Of a stretch of 64,000 nucleotides of DNA, positions 26,028 through 37,932 are shown piece by piece. A program made the translations under genes and the position numbers. Under the pieces are notes generated by a model. That model searched no databases and was not told the origin of the DNA. It saw nothing but the letters and a program-made list of their open reading frames with translations. Numbering within the stretch: position 1 is the first letter of the stretch; each line of letters starts with the position of its first letter. The stretch is from Paramecium octaurelia (lineage: Eukaryota; Ciliophora; Oligohymenophorea; Peniculida; Parameciidae): positions 343,331 to 407,330 of the forward strand of contig CAJJDP010000017.1 of assembly GCA_905182995.1 (NCBI GenBank). The letters run 5' to 3'.

Positions 26028-26405
26028 TTTCTATATTTATATTATAAATACGCTATTTTTGAATCAAAAGTAATTATTACGCTATAGTGCTTATATTTTT
26101 TTTGTATTTATTTTCTTCATTATTTTTAAATCCTTTTTTTCTCTAACTTTCATATACCATCCTTTCGTCCTGTTAAGGACAGTTTATTTTGTCAAACAGT
26201 TAAAAATATTAAAGGTTTTTCATCTAAAAATTATGGTACGAAAAGGCTTTTATCATCTAATTATATATAATGGTCTTATTGAGATGCTTTATTGTCATAT
26301 TAATTAATTTAAGAATGCCAGAATATATTAAATTGGGAAAAACATAAAAAGGTTAAAATCTATAGGATCAATAAAATTATATAATTTAAACTTAATACTC
26401 TTAAA

Positions 26406-29091
26406 TCATAGTTGCTGGTGTTCATTCTTTGATATGGGTTGTTTTGAGTATAAATATTTATATCCCTTTGTTGTTTTAAAATCTTCTAAAAAGACTTCTT
26501 AACCTCCACATTAGGCTGCTTTGTCATAGTTTAATGCAAATCTTCTAAACATGATTCTTATTAATTATTACCTATAATAAGTTTGCAGCAGTAAGTTATC
26601 CAAATTCTTTCCACAATGTAATACGCATTTGATTTGAACATTCAATAAACCAAATCTTAGTTGTGCAAAGCATTTTTCTAGATCTTCACTTTCTATATCA
26701 ATTGTGAGCCCGTGAAGATATGCACATAAAGGATGGAATGCATGTCGACAAGGGATTGTTGTTTCATTACCAAAGCATGTAAATCGAAAACCTAAAATAC
26801 GAATAATCGATACCCTTCATATCACCGCAGATTGCACATTAAGGTATACTAGCTTCATTATCTTTACATAATTATTTAATATCACTTTAACTACTTCTTA
26901 ATTTATACACCCCATTTTTTATGATGGCTGAATTCGTTAGCAATAAACATGAAACATGATAAAATTAATTATCAATTTGTTTTTATGGTAGTCCTAACTT
27001 TTTGCAGATTGCACATTTCGCTAAATCTGAAATAATACTCCTTTTAGTTGTTCCTAATTAGTATTGTTCAAGTTAACATGCATCGCAAAGGACATCCTAT
27101 TCATCTAGATTTCCTAAAAAGCAATAGCAAATTTTGTGGAATGCTGTTGAGCATCTTCCACAATAAATAACTGGATTAAAATCTGTGTTATGATAATCAA
27201 AACATATTTTGCAATCAGTATCAAGTGGTTTAGTATTTTCTTTTGAGTGTATTTTTTTCTTTTTTAATTAAGCTTTTTAAGAAGATTGAGAATCTAAATT
27301 TAAACAAGGGTAAAAGGTATTAAGAACATCTTTTTATTTATCTTTATATCCATTAATAAAAGCTTTAACTATTTGCGACCATTTTAATATATCCATCATC
27401 ATTTGTTATTTTTTTCTCAAGTTTTTTAAAGTTTAATAATCTTGGGTAGACAATATTTAATTGTTAATATTTTTCCTCATAAAATTGTTTTACTGAACAA
27501 CTTCATTTAGGTCCTCTTTTAATGCATGGTATACAATATCCAATTATTCCAGTGTCTCATTTTCTATATCAAGTTATTACTCTAAAAATTAATGCTAAAG
27601 TTTAATTTTATCTTCCAATTAAACGCATTGATCAAAATCCTCCTAATTTAATTCACAGGATTCTTGAAAAACAAGACTTTTTCCTACTGGCTCCTTTTTA
27701 GCAAATTAATATTTGTACTTCATTTTCAAACATCGATAAATTCTTTGTCAAAGGGAAACTTTCTTATGGGTATCTATAAAGTCTTAGATTTGTTAGGATC
27801 TATCCTTTGGTATTTGTTCGACCAATATAATCACTAAAATTATATCGTATAAATCTAAAAGATTGTTTTACAATTTGAGTACTAATAGGAAGATTGTGAA
27901 GTTCGAAATACAACATTCATGGAGTCTCTATAATGATATCTTAACTATATTATTGGTTCTACCTATAAATCAAAGCATTACCAAAATTACTCGTGTCTGA
28001 GATATCTAAAAGTTCTTAATCTAAAATTTATTCATGCCATTAAAATAAATTTATTTATTCTTCTAATTTTGTTAAGGGCATGTTTACTTCTCCTTTAAAA
28101 AACACATCTTCAATCTTCTCCCACCATTTAGCAATAGCTTAATCCCTCTTTGTTTCTCTTTCTTGCATTGGAAATTCTGGATCTTCTAAAGTTATTTTAG
28201 TGATCTGAGGGAAAATTTATTAGATTATCAATTCATTTTTCTGATTTTCAATTTCTATTTATTAAATTTATTGAGGTTATTATTAAATATATGGCTCCGA
28301 ATTTAAAAGTTACTCTTAATGATGAACTTATTGTTATTATTAATAATTTATGGTTCGTGGCGGTGTTTTAGCAGCTACTTCTGTTTGTACTTTATTCTCC
28401 AATTTATTAGAAAAGGTTTAATTAATCAAATCCATAGTTATTATACTTTTTGGAATCACCAACAGACTATGAGAATTCGATTTTTTTGATTGTGACTCTT
28501 CTCCATCGCTGAATTTTAAACTTTTGCTTGAAGTTCTTGATTTTTTTCTATGGGAACGGGATCTTCTATGGGAATATTTCTTGTTATGCTTCTTTTTATG
28601 TTTAGATCTATAACGAGAATATGGTTCTTCATATTATTCATTCTGAGCTATGTAAGAGGTATAAAGGGAATTAACCGCTTCATCTAAATCAGTAACAACA
28701 TTTTAGATTGAATCATGGTATGAGCAAAATATCAATAACTAAGGAGGGCGATGACCATTCTCAACATTCTTAGATATTTTAGGGCTGTCTACGCAATCAA
28801 AGTGAAAGCTCTTTTTACATAAACTTGTAGGAATTACACATTCTAATTATACCTATATGAACAATGAACAACTTATTTATAGTTTTTTTTCCCACATATT
28901 GAACAATGCCTCAAGTAATCCTTGTAAAATAATTTTTCATTGACTGCCAACCTATGATTCCAATCAGATTTGTAAAATAATAGGCACTTTTTATGGATAT
29001 ACTCGTATTCTTTAGAGGATTTGAAATGAGGAAGCAATTTCAGCAATCCTTCTGATTTCCTTCCACACACAACACAATTTTTAAATACCAT
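26406..29091 (-). CDS. PHD / extended-PHD finger protein
   Basis: Likely chromatin-reader protein of about 850 residues. The N-terminal module is ePHD-like: NCVVCGRKSEGLLKLLPHF, HKKCLLFY, CSICGKK, then CVIPTSLCKKSFHFDC after a 20-nt intron. A Ser/Arg/Lys-rich region follows (KKYSHRRSRSHRKKSRT), then a long helical middle. The C-terminus carries a PHD finger (CKICFDYHNTDFNPVIYCGR...CDAC) followed by a second ePHD-like unit (CAICKKLG, CAICGDMKG, PCRHAFHPLCAYLHG, CVLHCGKNL). PHD-Zn-knuckle-PHD cassettes of this kind occur in BRPF/Jade/AF10-type proteins that bind histone H3. A 22-nt intron joins MKG to FRFTCFGNE. Several further introns were not all placed. Start at 29091 is the first ATG before the Cys cluster. 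Confidence 0.8.
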
Positions 29092-29362
29092 TAATAATAA
29101 TTATTTTATATCTCATCTTTTCATGAATTCTAAAAAATTAAAAGGTTTTGTGTTTAATTAGTAATAAATCTAATCAAATTTGGTAATATAGCAATTTAAT
29201 TTTAACTTTATGCATTCATTATAATTTTAAGTAGTGAATGTTATATCATAAATCCGAAGAGTCACTAAGATAGAAAATTCGTATTTGATGTAAAAAGTTA
29301 ATCAAAGTCAAAATTAATCAGTCACCTACTTTTTTGTTTTAATTATTGCACCTCTAAATATT

Positions 29363-29686
29363 TCAATAAAAATTGAAAGACTTAAATTAAAATCTCTTAA
29401 GTTATTTAAATTGAATGAATATTTGATAATTTATATTTTCAGTCTTGTCTACATATTAAGAGAACATTATAAATAATTTAGTTAAGGTATTTTACGATTT
29501 CTCAGTCTCTCTGAAATAAATTACATCCTTAACTAGCTTATTTGTAATTATATTAGTCACAAATAAATATTTTATCTTTACATTAATTAACACACATAAA
29601 GCCTTATATGAAGTATCTTTGAGAATATTATTCATCCAATATAACTCCAATTTTTTTTGAATATTTTTGTGTACAAAAGAGTTCAT
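29363..29686 (-). CDS. Possible small ORF, 107 codons
   Basis: ATG-to-TGA frame, Lys/Asn/Ile-rich (MNSFVHKNIQKKLELYWMNN), with no known motif. Its gap position and length are compatible with a small gene or with chance. The flanking 29687-29990 (304 bp) shows nothing else. Confidence 0.3.
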
Positions 29687-29990
29687 GTTTTTGCTTTAAG
29701 AATATTAGGTATTTTTAAATAATCAAATAATGCTCTTTAAAATTGAGATTAATTCAAATGTCATTATGCTCAAAATTAACTATTACTAAATTTAATTTGA
29801 CGATTAGATGTGTTTGAGAATTTGATAGAAATAAATGGAAGAGTACAATCTTAATGTAGTCCTAACTTTATAATGAACTTATTAATTTTAGGAGTGACTA
29901 GATGACCAGGATTCTTTTAATTATTAAGGTATAATCAATAATAAAAAAACAATAAAAATTCTAGGTTAAAAATTAATTACTGTAATATTG

Positions 29991-30525
29991 TCAGTATTTC
30001 AATGACCACCAATCACCTTCTTTTTCTTTATATAATGCTATGTAGATATAATGTTTTTTTTCGTATATTTTTGATTTCTCAGGAACTATTTTCTCTCTAG
30101 TTCTAGGAATTTTTAAAGCATATTCAACTAATTCATTCACGTTAATATTAAACTCAAATCCATCATTTTAGAATTAAGCATTCATAGCTATAATAGGTGT
30201 GTCTTTTATTTCTGGGTAATCATTCCTATCTATTAATATTCTAGAACATTAAATAGAAAATTACTTCATCCACATTCCATCATTCATAAATTTATATTTT
30301 ATGATGCTTTTTATTTGTTTTTCAGGTTGTTTGATTCTTTCTTGAATTAATTAAGGAGAACCTCCAGATGTAATTAATTATTGAGCATTTAAGATTTTTT
30401 ATGCTTCTTCAGATAGAGGTAATCCAGAATTATAATACTAAAATTAATTAACTAAGTCTTACAGAGGTATTTTTATGAAGATCTTGTGATTGTTGAACAA
30501 TATTTTATTCGTATTCAATTTCCAT
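29991..30525 (-). CDS. Conserved-looking small protein, unknown
   Basis: 169 residues with one 25-nt GTAAG...TTAG intron after codon 21; exons total 170 codons. The protein reads like a globular eukaryotic protein with mixed charge: NSGLPLSEEAQKILNAQQL, MKQFSIQCSRILIDRNDYPE, IYIALYKEKEGDWWSLKY. No domain recognised. Upstream 30526-30845 is AT-rich and empty. Confidence 0.65.
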
Positions 30526-30845
30526 TAAAATTATTTATTTAACAAAATATTCTTATTTTTTATTAATTATACAATTCTTTACCAAAAAAAATGAAAATAG
30601 TTAAGATAAACTTCAATTAAAATAAATATAATCTTAATTATTATGATAACTTCATGTTCAATAAAATAATTAAAATTTAAAGAGCAAACTAAAGGTTTGT
30701 TTTGAAAAATAACTTATAACTAAAAAGAATAAAATCTTTTTGAGATTCTTAAACCTTTTTAAAGAATTTTATGATTTGATAATTAACAATAGAAAGAACA
30801 ATAATATATTCGAATGACTATTTTATATTGATTGCCAAAAATAAA

Positions 30846-32102
30846 TCAATTTTCAGCATCTGTTTTTTACTATTATTATTAATTTTGACTCTATAATTTT
30901 TTTTGATTATTAAGTTCTAAGATTTCTGCTCTTAGTTTATCTTTTTCTTTTTCAATATTTTCAATTAATAATTTTAAATCTGCATTCTAAATTATATTGT
31001 GACAAATATACTTTTTATGCTATTTCTACTGTTAATAAATTAGCTTTGTCAGCTCTCTATTAATTTAAAATGAATTTTTCTTCATCCTCCTTGACTTTAA
31101 AAGCTAATTTTAAGAATTCCACAGTTAAATTCTAAAAAGTGCTTGTTGATTTCTCAAAAGTCTCAACAAATTCATTTTGTTTTCCTTTGTATACTTATAA
31201 TTTCATTTTTTTATCATTTAACTACTTTTATGCATCTTATATTAATTATTTTTCTTGCATTGCCTTTTGAGCATCCCCTTACATTTTTTCAAATTATTCC
31301 ATATACTTCTTGGTATCATTTTTTTGTTCCTCTTCGTTCTATTTTACTTTCTCCCAAAAATCCTTCTCCTTTTATTCATATTATGCAATTAAAGCTTGCA
31401 TTTCCTCACGAATTCTATTACATATTAACACATGTATACTTTAAATTTTCTTCAGCGAATTTTTAGGCATCAGCTTCTTCTTATTGAATCTTATCTTTTA
31501 CATCTTTTACATCTTCATAAAATTTATCTTTCATTGATTTTCTATTAGCTTCTTCTGTTTCTGGCAATTTTTTAAGAGTTTCATTTATTTTTTTAGCATT
31601 AAAATCAATCTCTTAACAATTTTGTTTTAATTTTAATAATTTATCTTATAATTGTGGATATTCCTTATGTAATAATTATTCTTTATCTTATGTTTCTTCC
31701 TTTGCTCTTTTTCTTTAAATAAATTCATCCTATTGCATTACTAATAAAAGTTCAAGCTAAACTCATTATTCTATTATATACAAATTGATTTCCCAATTAT
31801 TTTAATTATTCAATTGACAGATCTTCATTCAAATTTTTTATTAATTCTTTATACAATTCCTCTACACCATAGAATTAATAATACCTGCTTTAGTGAAATC
31901 AATGTTATCTGCTATTTTTTCTGATAATTAAGCAATTTTCTAAGCCACGAGGTCTTACATTATTCAAAATTTAAATTAAATATTAATATTATCATTTCTT
32001 ACTTTGAGGTTTTGTTTAATAAACCTTTTTATTACAGATGTCATAACAATTTAATATAATTAGATCAAAATCGACTGGTATTACTTATTTATAATTCGCC
32101 AT
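30846..32102 (-). CDS. Coiled-coil protein, taxilin-like
   Basis: 369 residues, almost entirely heptad-rich coiled coil (e.g. IREEMQALIAQYEQKEKDFW, KQNEFVETFEKSTSTFQN, ADLKLLIENIEKEKDKLRAE), with a polyglutamine tail. The spacing of the QYE...E-DF block and the later F..T..KS...F...T.EF.K block resembles taxilins, which bind syntaxins and centrosome proteins; IFT-type coiled coils are an alternative. Five introns (one of 49 nt near the start, unusually long for this locus, then 23, 25, 25 and 25 nt) give exactly 370 codons. The 49-nt intron is the weakest part of the model. Confidence 0.6.
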
Positions 32103-32540
32103 AGTAAGTTTCCCATTATTTTTTGTGATTTTATAGGTTTTTGGGCCAAATTAAATCAATTGAAAAATGATTTTTAATACCTTAAAATAATCAATAATTA
32201 TTAATACAGAGAGAAAGTAACTAATATTCTTAGGATTTATATTGTATAATTGCTTAATAATAAAGGATAATTTCTTCTTTAATTTCTTCGCTTATTTTGT
32301 TTCATATTAGGTATCTTATGATTATTTTACTCTAAATATCTTATGATTATATTACGTCTTTCCATCAAATGCATAATTGGTTTAGATATGATAGGACATA
32401 GTAAATCTCAAAATAAATATCTTAGTTATAAATTTTGTAAAATTAAATGAAGGAATAAAAGTTCTTATAAGTTTATCACATCACTTAAATCTTTATTTTT
32501 TAGATAGATAAACTTATGATTCAATTTTCAAATTGGTTAA
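32103..32540. other. AT-rich intergenic stretch
   Basis: 438 bp without a convincing frame. It contains a short imperfect tandem (TCTTATGATTAT units near 32311-32352). It separates two minus-strand genes and presumably carries the promoter of the coiled-coil gene. Confidence 0.4.
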
Positions 32541-32859
32541 TCACATAAGATTTGAGAAATTCCCCTTTACGAATAGCGTTTTATCAACACAATCCAAAAG
32601 GTGACCTAGGCTTTAAACATCAATTTCAATTATTTGTATAAATAGTTTATTAATTGTTAATTAAAGTAAGAGAATTACTTTGAATTTAATATTCGGCTTA
32701 TAAATTTATTAATAAAATTACTAAAGAATATTTCTAATTCGTTAAATAATTTTTGTCAGAATCTTTCTTTTTTGCTTAGAGTAATGCTTTGTTATTGATT
32801 TAATTTACAGTTGAATTCTTCGGAATGTCTACTCTATTGAGATTAAAGTGTTTTGTCAT
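32541..32859 (-). CDS. Small unknown protein with one intron
   Basis: 97 residues after removal of a 25-nt GTAAT...ATAAG intron (98 codons). The N-terminus is polar (MTKHFNLNRVDIPKNST) and the C-terminal half hydrophobic/helical (KFKVILLLQLTINKLFIQII then DVQSLGHLLDCVDKTLFVKG). The improvement in coding character across the intron supports a real gene. No family recognised. Confidence 0.5.
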
Positions 32860-33001
32860 CAGTAGTTAAATTTCTTTGTTAACTTATTTGGTTTAATAGA
32901 TAATTTTATGCGATTCAACTAGATAGACGAATCAAATAGTGCAGAAAAAACTACTTTTTCTTTTTTTTTCTTATTCCATAAATTATTTTTAAATATATAT
33001 A

Positions 33002-33641
33002 TCAAAATCTTGTTTTAGTTTTTGGTTCTACTTTTTCAAATTCTTTCAGTTTGAATTATGGTTGCTATGTTTTGTTTAAAGATTTGGTTAAGCTTTAGTA
33101 AGCTAATTTACTTGCCTTAGTATGTTTAGTTGCTGTAGACGGTCTTTTATTTTATTATTGTTTATATTTTGTTATTGCATCATATTTCTTATCCATTAAT
33201 TGTTCTGCTTCATTCATATAACTGCCACTTAACACATTCTTCATTGGAGATTAAGGTAAATAGGGTTTGCCATAACGAAAGTTTTCGTCAGGTAAATTCA
33301 TTTCAATTTAACTGCATCCTCTTCTTCTAAAGACTCTTGCATCGTTACTTTATCTGAACAGATAAAATTGTTTCTGATCATACAACTTGCTTGAAATACA
33401 CATTTTATTCAATTTCATAAAATCTCTATCAGGTGGATTTTATTCACTGTTATTATGATAATACCAAGTTGATGTTACTAAAGTAAAATAACATATTACC
33501 TTATTATGCCCCTTCAGTATCATGAACAATTGCTTTGCCAAAATAAATATCATTAGGAATAGTGTAGATTGATTACTTTGGTGCTCCAACTGAGTCTTTT
33601 AACAATAACGAATTCGCTCTATTTTTGTTCCAAGGTTTCAT
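33002..33641 (-). CDS. CFAP77-like axonemal protein
   Basis: 205 residues, one 22-nt intron, 206 whole codons. The N-terminal two thirds match the CFAP77 pattern I know: N-LLL---VGAP (NSLLLKDSVGAPKQS), IPNDIYFGKAIVHDTEGAQ, a Trp soon after, then PDRDFMKLNKMCISS and FRQSNDARVFRR. The tail is a basic Lys/Thr/Gln-rich region. CFAP77 is a microtubule inner protein of ciliary doublets that stabilises the tubule, fitting a heavily ciliated cell. It sits between a small unknown gene and the double-PX gene on the same strand. Confidence 0.72.
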
Positions 33642-33812
33642 TAAATTAATGATAATATTAAAATTAATTATAACTAATATATCTGATGATAAGAAAATAT
33701 TTATAATTTAAAACTATGATCTGATCACCGTTCAAATACTTGATTTAGATTATATAAGTGATGTATAAATATTTAAAAACTAGCATAAACAATATATTTA
33801 GGCTCAAGCCCA

Positions 33813-34796
33813 TCAAAATGATTTCTATTAACGAAGTTCTTCTATTCCTTAACTAATATTGAAGGAAGATCCATTTACTTACTATGAAAATTAGCTTACT
33901 CTTTCTGCTTAACCTTATCTAATAGATTTGCCTTCTAGCTTGATTCTTGTGATGAAATACACCAAGGGTTCACTTTCAACAAATTCTTAAACACTAAATA
34001 TCTAATTTAAATATCTCTATAATTATTCTTGTCTATCTTAGATTTGTTATGGATTATCAATAGTCTATCCTATCAATCTTCTTTTTGGAAATTGAGGCAG
34101 AAAATTTTTGAATTAATATTTTTCTAATAATTTATGGCAATCCCTAAGGTTGCTGTATCTGGTTTCGAATTAATATTTAGTTGTCTTTTTGGTGTCTGTT
34201 AAAATGACTAGATATTGAACAAAATCATTTTGAATGGTAAATTCGTTTATTGTAAAATGATATCTCTGATAATACCCTGAATTGTTGTTTCCCTTTTGTT
34301 TATTTTTTTTGTTTGATTGGAACAGCTCTTGCCTTTGTAGAAATGATTTCTTCAGCTCATCCATCTGCAACCAGCACAGATCTTTAGAATATTCAGTGTT
34401 GATTTATTATAACCTGCATGTTTCCTCTAATAATTGCACTTTAGGTAAGTATTCTCGTATAAATTGAAATGACCATATGGTTGGAATATTGAGAATGGCT
34501 TCTAAATATTACTACAATTCTTAGGCCTAAGAATTTAAGAATTTAATTACTCTATTCTTAACATCACTTTGGGAATTTTTGGTTCTCCCAAATATTTTCT
34601 TTTTTGGAAATCTAGGGAGTGTTAATTTCAGCTTGAATTCATTATTTTTCGATTATAGTAGTTCGTTCAAAGCTTTTAAATCTGAATATCTCTTATGGAC
34701 ACTCTTAAAGTCTTTTTAACAATTGATGTGGAAGTTATAATAGATCACATCATTTCTAGTTTCATAATCATTTATTGCCACTACATATCTCATCAT
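33813..34796 (-). CDS. Protein with two tandem PX domains
   Basis: About 319 residues in 984 bp (328 codons unspliced; a 24-nt in-frame intron before AQELQQYLEAILNIP is likely). PX domain 1 is at about residues 1-130: VAINDYETRNDVIYYNFHI, HKRYSDLKALNELLQ, LPRFPKKKIFG, LQQYLEAILNIP. PX domain 2 is at about 165-285: YHFTINEFTIQNDFVQYLVI, FETRYSNLRDCHKLLEKY, LPQFPKRRLIG, LQRYLNQIFSVQEFV. Both keep the RYS and PxFPK signatures expected for phosphoinositide binding. A basic, Gln/Asn-rich linker separates them. A membrane-tethering or trafficking role is inferred from the family. Confidence 0.85.
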
Positions 34797-35190
34797 TATA
34801 TCTTGGTTGTTGATTATAAATAATAATTATAATTAAAGTCATAATAGGTTATAATTACAATAATTGTGAGAGTTTATTAATTTAATGTATTTAAGATATA
34901 TTTGATAGCAGCAAGCTTATAATCAATTAACTTGTTGTCCTAAACAAATTTAATACTAATTATAATAATAGCTTATAAAATCAAATATTTATCTAGCTTA
35001 GCAATTGTTAGGCTTCTTAAAATGTAATGTTTTAACTTGCAAGTGCTAATGGCCTGTTCTATTCACCAGATCTTAAAAACATATATAAATTATATAAATT
35101 AACCAACAACCTGACATTGCCTTTTTAAACGTGATAGAAATTCTGATTAATATTAATTAAATATATACTGGATTTAATTACTTCAGCTAA
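34797..35190. other. AT-rich intergenic stretch
   Basis: 394 bp between two same-strand genes. No frame or structural RNA recognised. Confidence 0.4.
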
Positions 35191-36341
35191 TCAGCAAGTA
35201 GATTAATACTGAATATCAATTACGACATGCAAAATTTTAGGAGATCGCTTTTTACCATTTAAAAGATATTTGGCTGTTTCTATTACTATACAATCACTGT
35301 AATCTAATTGTATTCATTCTCTAGAACATCTTTATAGTTTACCTTGCTCCTGTTTTGTATAGTAAAGTATTAATCCAGTGAGGGCATACGTCAACAATTC
35401 ATTATCCTGGATCTCTTGTCTCACCGATTTCACAAATAAACAAATATTCAATGTCTGCTCCTTAAATTAGAACGGCTACTTATCATACGACAAAGATTTA
35501 GTTCGTTAATGGAACGACGATGTCATATTGTTCTCCTTCTCAACAATTAATATCTGTAATTTCTCAATGGTAATTCTCTTTTAAGGGTCTATGGCCAACA
35601 TATTTGAGATTATCGCTTGCATCTTAGGACTGATTTCCTTATTGAATTAAATAGGATTGTTGAGATAACAAAGTAGAAGTTCCTTCTCATTCTATGCTTT
35701 AAAAGGAGTATAACCATGTATTAGCTAATAGAGTGTGATTCCAAGAGACCAAATATCTGATTAATAGGTATGCTAATTATTTGTTAGTGTTTCTGGCGAC
35801 ATGTACAGAGGACTTCCGAAATTAAATTGGTAATTTGAATTTTCTTTGATTGCGAATCCGAAATCGGCTAGTTTGAAACAATTCTATGAAATAAAGATAT
35901 TAGATGGTTTAATATCATTATGTATTATTTCTAAATAACGAGTTTCTATTACTTTACTTCTTTAACGTCAATAAGGCATTACACATTTAATTCAAAAAAT
36001 TCAACGCTTGCACTTCATTAAACTATTTATTTTTATTCATTTGATCTATGAAGTATTTTATAAAATATACCTTCTAAGCTCCCATATTAGCATAATTCTG
36101 TTATGATGAATGTATACGAAGAGTTCTTTATAATCTCAAACAATTTGATGATGTTTTAACAATTTAAAGTTTACAAAATTTCTATTTCCGTTCCTAGCAA
36201 CTTGATCTAGGGTTCACTCATTTATTAATGATTTATCACTTTTATAGCATAAAATTAATTATTTTCCTACGATTGTGCCCTATAAACTTTACATGAATAG
36301 CCTTAACCAATTGGTTCACATATTTTGTATTTTCCAATCAT
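35191..36341 (-). CDS. Ser/Thr protein kinase with unusual HND catalytic loop
   Basis: 354 residues: kinase domain (about 1-255) plus a ~100-residue C-terminal extension. Motifs: GQGYSCKVYRA glycine loop, FYAIKVI lysine, HNDIKPSNIF catalytic loop, LADFGFAIK, GSPLYMSPETL activation segment, DIWSLGITLYQLI. The Arg of the usual HRD is Asn, so it is a non-RD kinase. Overall it most resembles ULK/AGC-like soluble kinases; the subfamily is uncertain. Introns of 25, 22 and 39 nt give 355 codons. The 39-nt intron removes an in-frame TGA and connects the kinase to a coding-like tail (IETAKYLLNGKKRSPKIL). Without it the protein would stop about 40 residues earlier. Confidence 0.82.
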
Positions 36342-37158
36342 AAATTTACTAAAATTTTAGTTAAGTAGAATTTCTTAATTACATTAATTTTAATTTATGA
36401 AGAGCAAAATTTATCTTCATTAGTGATCCCCAATAATTATTAGAATATCCAGAAGTACATTTATAAATAATGAAAAGTATAAATGCATTTGGAAATAGAA
36501 TTTTTTATATTATAAATATTAATGCTTAATACTCAACTTGTCCAAGTGAAAAATGTAAATTAAAATGTACATGAATTAACTACCTCATCCTTATGATTTA
36601 ATTGACTCAAACTCAAATACTATTAAAGTATATTTATCCAAAACTTATTTCTTTACATACTCACTTCTGAATTCTTCTATTCTAAGGTAATGTTAGGACT
36701 CCGATTATTGCAAAACAAAATCGAAAAGGAAACATATTTAGCAATAACTTCAGGTATAAATTTAAATTGCATGAAAAAACTAAATTAATAATAAAACTTC
36801 TTTTTAAAACATCAATTAATTGACATTTAAAATACAATTTAACTCATTTCCCTCCTATCAATCTTTTTTGATTCAGAATTAAATTAGAAGATATGTCATT
36901 TGCATTATTTTTCATTTAAATTTTTATCAATAACTAGTATTGAATAGATTTTTTATTATTCTAATTATTAGTTATTTTTTTTGTTTTTTAATTTAATTTT
37001 AATCAAACATTTATATTCCCTCACCTTAAGTTGTTTAAATAAAATTGAAAAAAATGTGAAGAAAAAGTTCTGAGGTTTGATAAAATTCATTACCTGAAAG
37101 GAATTCAGAAATTTAAAGGAACATATTTCTATTTATTAAAATATTTAAAATAATAAAC
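36342..37158. other. Long AT-rich intergenic stretch, one weak ORF
   Basis: About 817 bp between the kinase start and the peptidase stop. The only frame noted is a plus-strand 73-codon one at 36553-36774 (MQIKMYMNQLPHPYDLIDSN), which I would not call a gene without transcript support. Otherwise empty. Confidence 0.35.
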
Positions 37159-37878
37159 TCAAGCTTTATTTAATTATTTAAGTTCTTCCATTTTACTTGG
37201 AAATGAAACATATTCAAATTTGCATCCTGGATGTAGTTTATTAAGGACTTCTTCGTAATTACCAAAATCGTCTATCAATCCTAATTATTTTGCTTATTCT
37301 CCATTATAAACTTCAGCCTTAAATACATTTTAATCGGCTATATTCTTTCTGTATGATTTAACATGATCAATAAACATTTAATGTGTATATTCCAATTTAT
37401 CGACCCATAATGTTGCCCCTTCTGGATTAAAATCTGAAAATGCACTGTTTACTACTTCGTGTATTTAGTCATTGGAAGATAAGAATTGTGCTTCAATTCC
37501 TAACTTTTCTAAGGCTTTTTTAATTCCATGCCATTAACTAATCACTCCAACACTTCCAACTAATGAACTTTGATCAGCAAAGACTTTATCTCCAATACAA
37601 AGTACAAAATAGCCTCCAGATGCTGCTACATCTTCAGCAAAGGTATAAATAGGTATGTTGTGCTTTTATTTGAATAGGTTTAATTTTTGACATATAATGT
37701 CACTTTAGACTGGTAAGCCTCCTGGAGAATTTATTAGGACTGCCAAAGCACATAGATTTTTAGATTTGATTTTATCCAATTGATCTTATATTTTAGCTCC
37801 GGACTTCTATTGAATGACTCCACTCAAACTTATGATTGGAATTCGAGGTTTCGTAAATAATTTTAATAGTGTCTGCAT
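37159..37878 (-). CDS. S49-family serine peptidase (SppA/SohB-like)
   Basis: Intronless, 239 residues. Family features: PRIPIISLSGVIQ opening strand, LVLINSPGG-type text (ALAVLINSPGGLPVQ), VAASGGYFVLCIGDKVFAD containing the presumed nucleophile Ser in ASGG, LVGSVGVI, and the later VYNGEQAKQLGLIDDFG. S49 enzymes cleave peptides in membranes or organelles by a Ser-Lys mechanism. The general-base Lys region around VDKLEYTHQMFIDHVKSYRK is plausible but not proven. Related eukaryotic enzymes occur in plastids, mitochondria and protists. No clear targeting peptide is visible; the first ATG gives a short basic N-terminus. Confidence 0.82.
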
Positions 37879-37932
37879 GCTTATTAGGATTTATGATATA
37901 AATATATATATATATTAAAATATTAAAATTGA

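Larger units (their letters stand above)
23973..26174 (+). repeat. Contig-end overlap 3, second copy
   Basis: Copy of 21769-23970 at the start of the fourth contig. From 26175 onward the sequence is unique again. Confidence 0.93.

Noticed and set aside
16164-26174. Tandem triplication of an ankyrin gene and duplication of an ABC transporter
   Set aside because: Each repeat ends or begins exactly at a single N, in the pattern of unmerged contig ends; copies are essentially identical.
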